Shown here: positions 63,926 through 64,000 of the stretch, in pieces
Numbering within the stretch: the first letter of the stretch is position 1
How the letters are laid out: each line of letters opens with the position of its first letter
Origin: Brachypodius melanocephalos
Lineage: Eukaryota; Chordata; Aves; Passeriformes; Pycnonotidae
Reading direction: 5' to 3'
NCBI GenBank assembly: GCA_013398615.1
Contig: VZSR01000479.1
Span: forward strand, 4,770,152 to 4,834,151
Length of the DNA: 64,000 nucleotides
The notes under the pieces: model-generated
Seen by the model: the letters and a program-made list of their open reading frames with translations, nothing else
Told to the model about the DNA's origin: nothing
Databases searched by the model: none
Translations under genes and position numbers: made by a program

Positions 63926-64000
63926 NNNNNNNNNNNNNNNNNNNNNNNNNNNNNNNNNNNNNNNNNNNNNNNNNNNNNNNNNNNNNNNNNNNNNNNNNNN
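63926..64000. other. Assembly gap (run of N)
   Basis: All bases are N to the window end. The true gap size is unknown. Confidence 0.99.

Overview
The window is vertebrate nuclear DNA, most likely from a bird. The evidence is intron-split genes with GT-AG junctions, about 14 fragments of the avian-type LINE CR1, compact introns, CpG-island promoters and the gene order TCF7(+) - SKP1(-) - PPP2CA(-). From memory, the human 5q31 locus and the matching avian chromosome have the same order. There are no bacterial operons, CRISPR arrays, phage or plasmid features. Species cannot be fixed from the sequence alone.

Region 1 (1-34,030, + strand) is the 3' part of TCF7, the HMG-box transcription factor that acts with beta-catenin in Wnt signalling. 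Eight coding exons can be placed to the base (12128-12260, 15274-15364, 21608-21718, 21908-22070, 22279-22386, 24798-24846, 26374-26446, 30358-30658). Every junction phase agrees. The exons coding for the beta-catenin-binding N-terminus were not found and probably lie upstream. The first 12.1 kb looks like upstream intron, with a candidate homeodomain/octamer-type enhancer near 1.6-2.2 kb. The 3' UTR ends near 34,030.

Region 2 (about 35,700-44,950, - strand) is a complete SKP1, the adaptor of SCF ubiquitin ligases. Five coding exons give 163 residues. There is a non-coding first exon, a TATA-like box and a CpG island. Introns 4 and 5 each begin with a short read-through frame followed by AATAAA, so truncated isoforms are possible.

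Region 3 (about 45.4-53.2 kb) is intergenic. It holds CR1 fragments and a small isolated CpG-rich patch at about 49.1-49.26 kb.

Region 4 (about 53.2-63.9 kb, - strand) is PPP2CA, the PP2A catalytic subunit. Exons 2-7 (275 residues) are present. Exon 1 lies beyond the window or the terminal run of N (63926-64000).

The most interesting feature is the TCF7 3' end. Two optional exons of 49 and 73 bp are each 1 modulo 3, and the terminal exon is open in all three frames. Including zero, one or two of them therefore selects one of three C-termini, including the DNA-binding C-clamp form. The other main leads are a triplicated block carrying a decoy splice acceptor beside a TCF7 exon, possible intronic polyadenylation in SKP1, and perfect inverted repeats in TCF7 non-coding DNA. 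I found no wholly new gene system; this is an ordinary conserved vertebrate locus with interesting isoform architecture.
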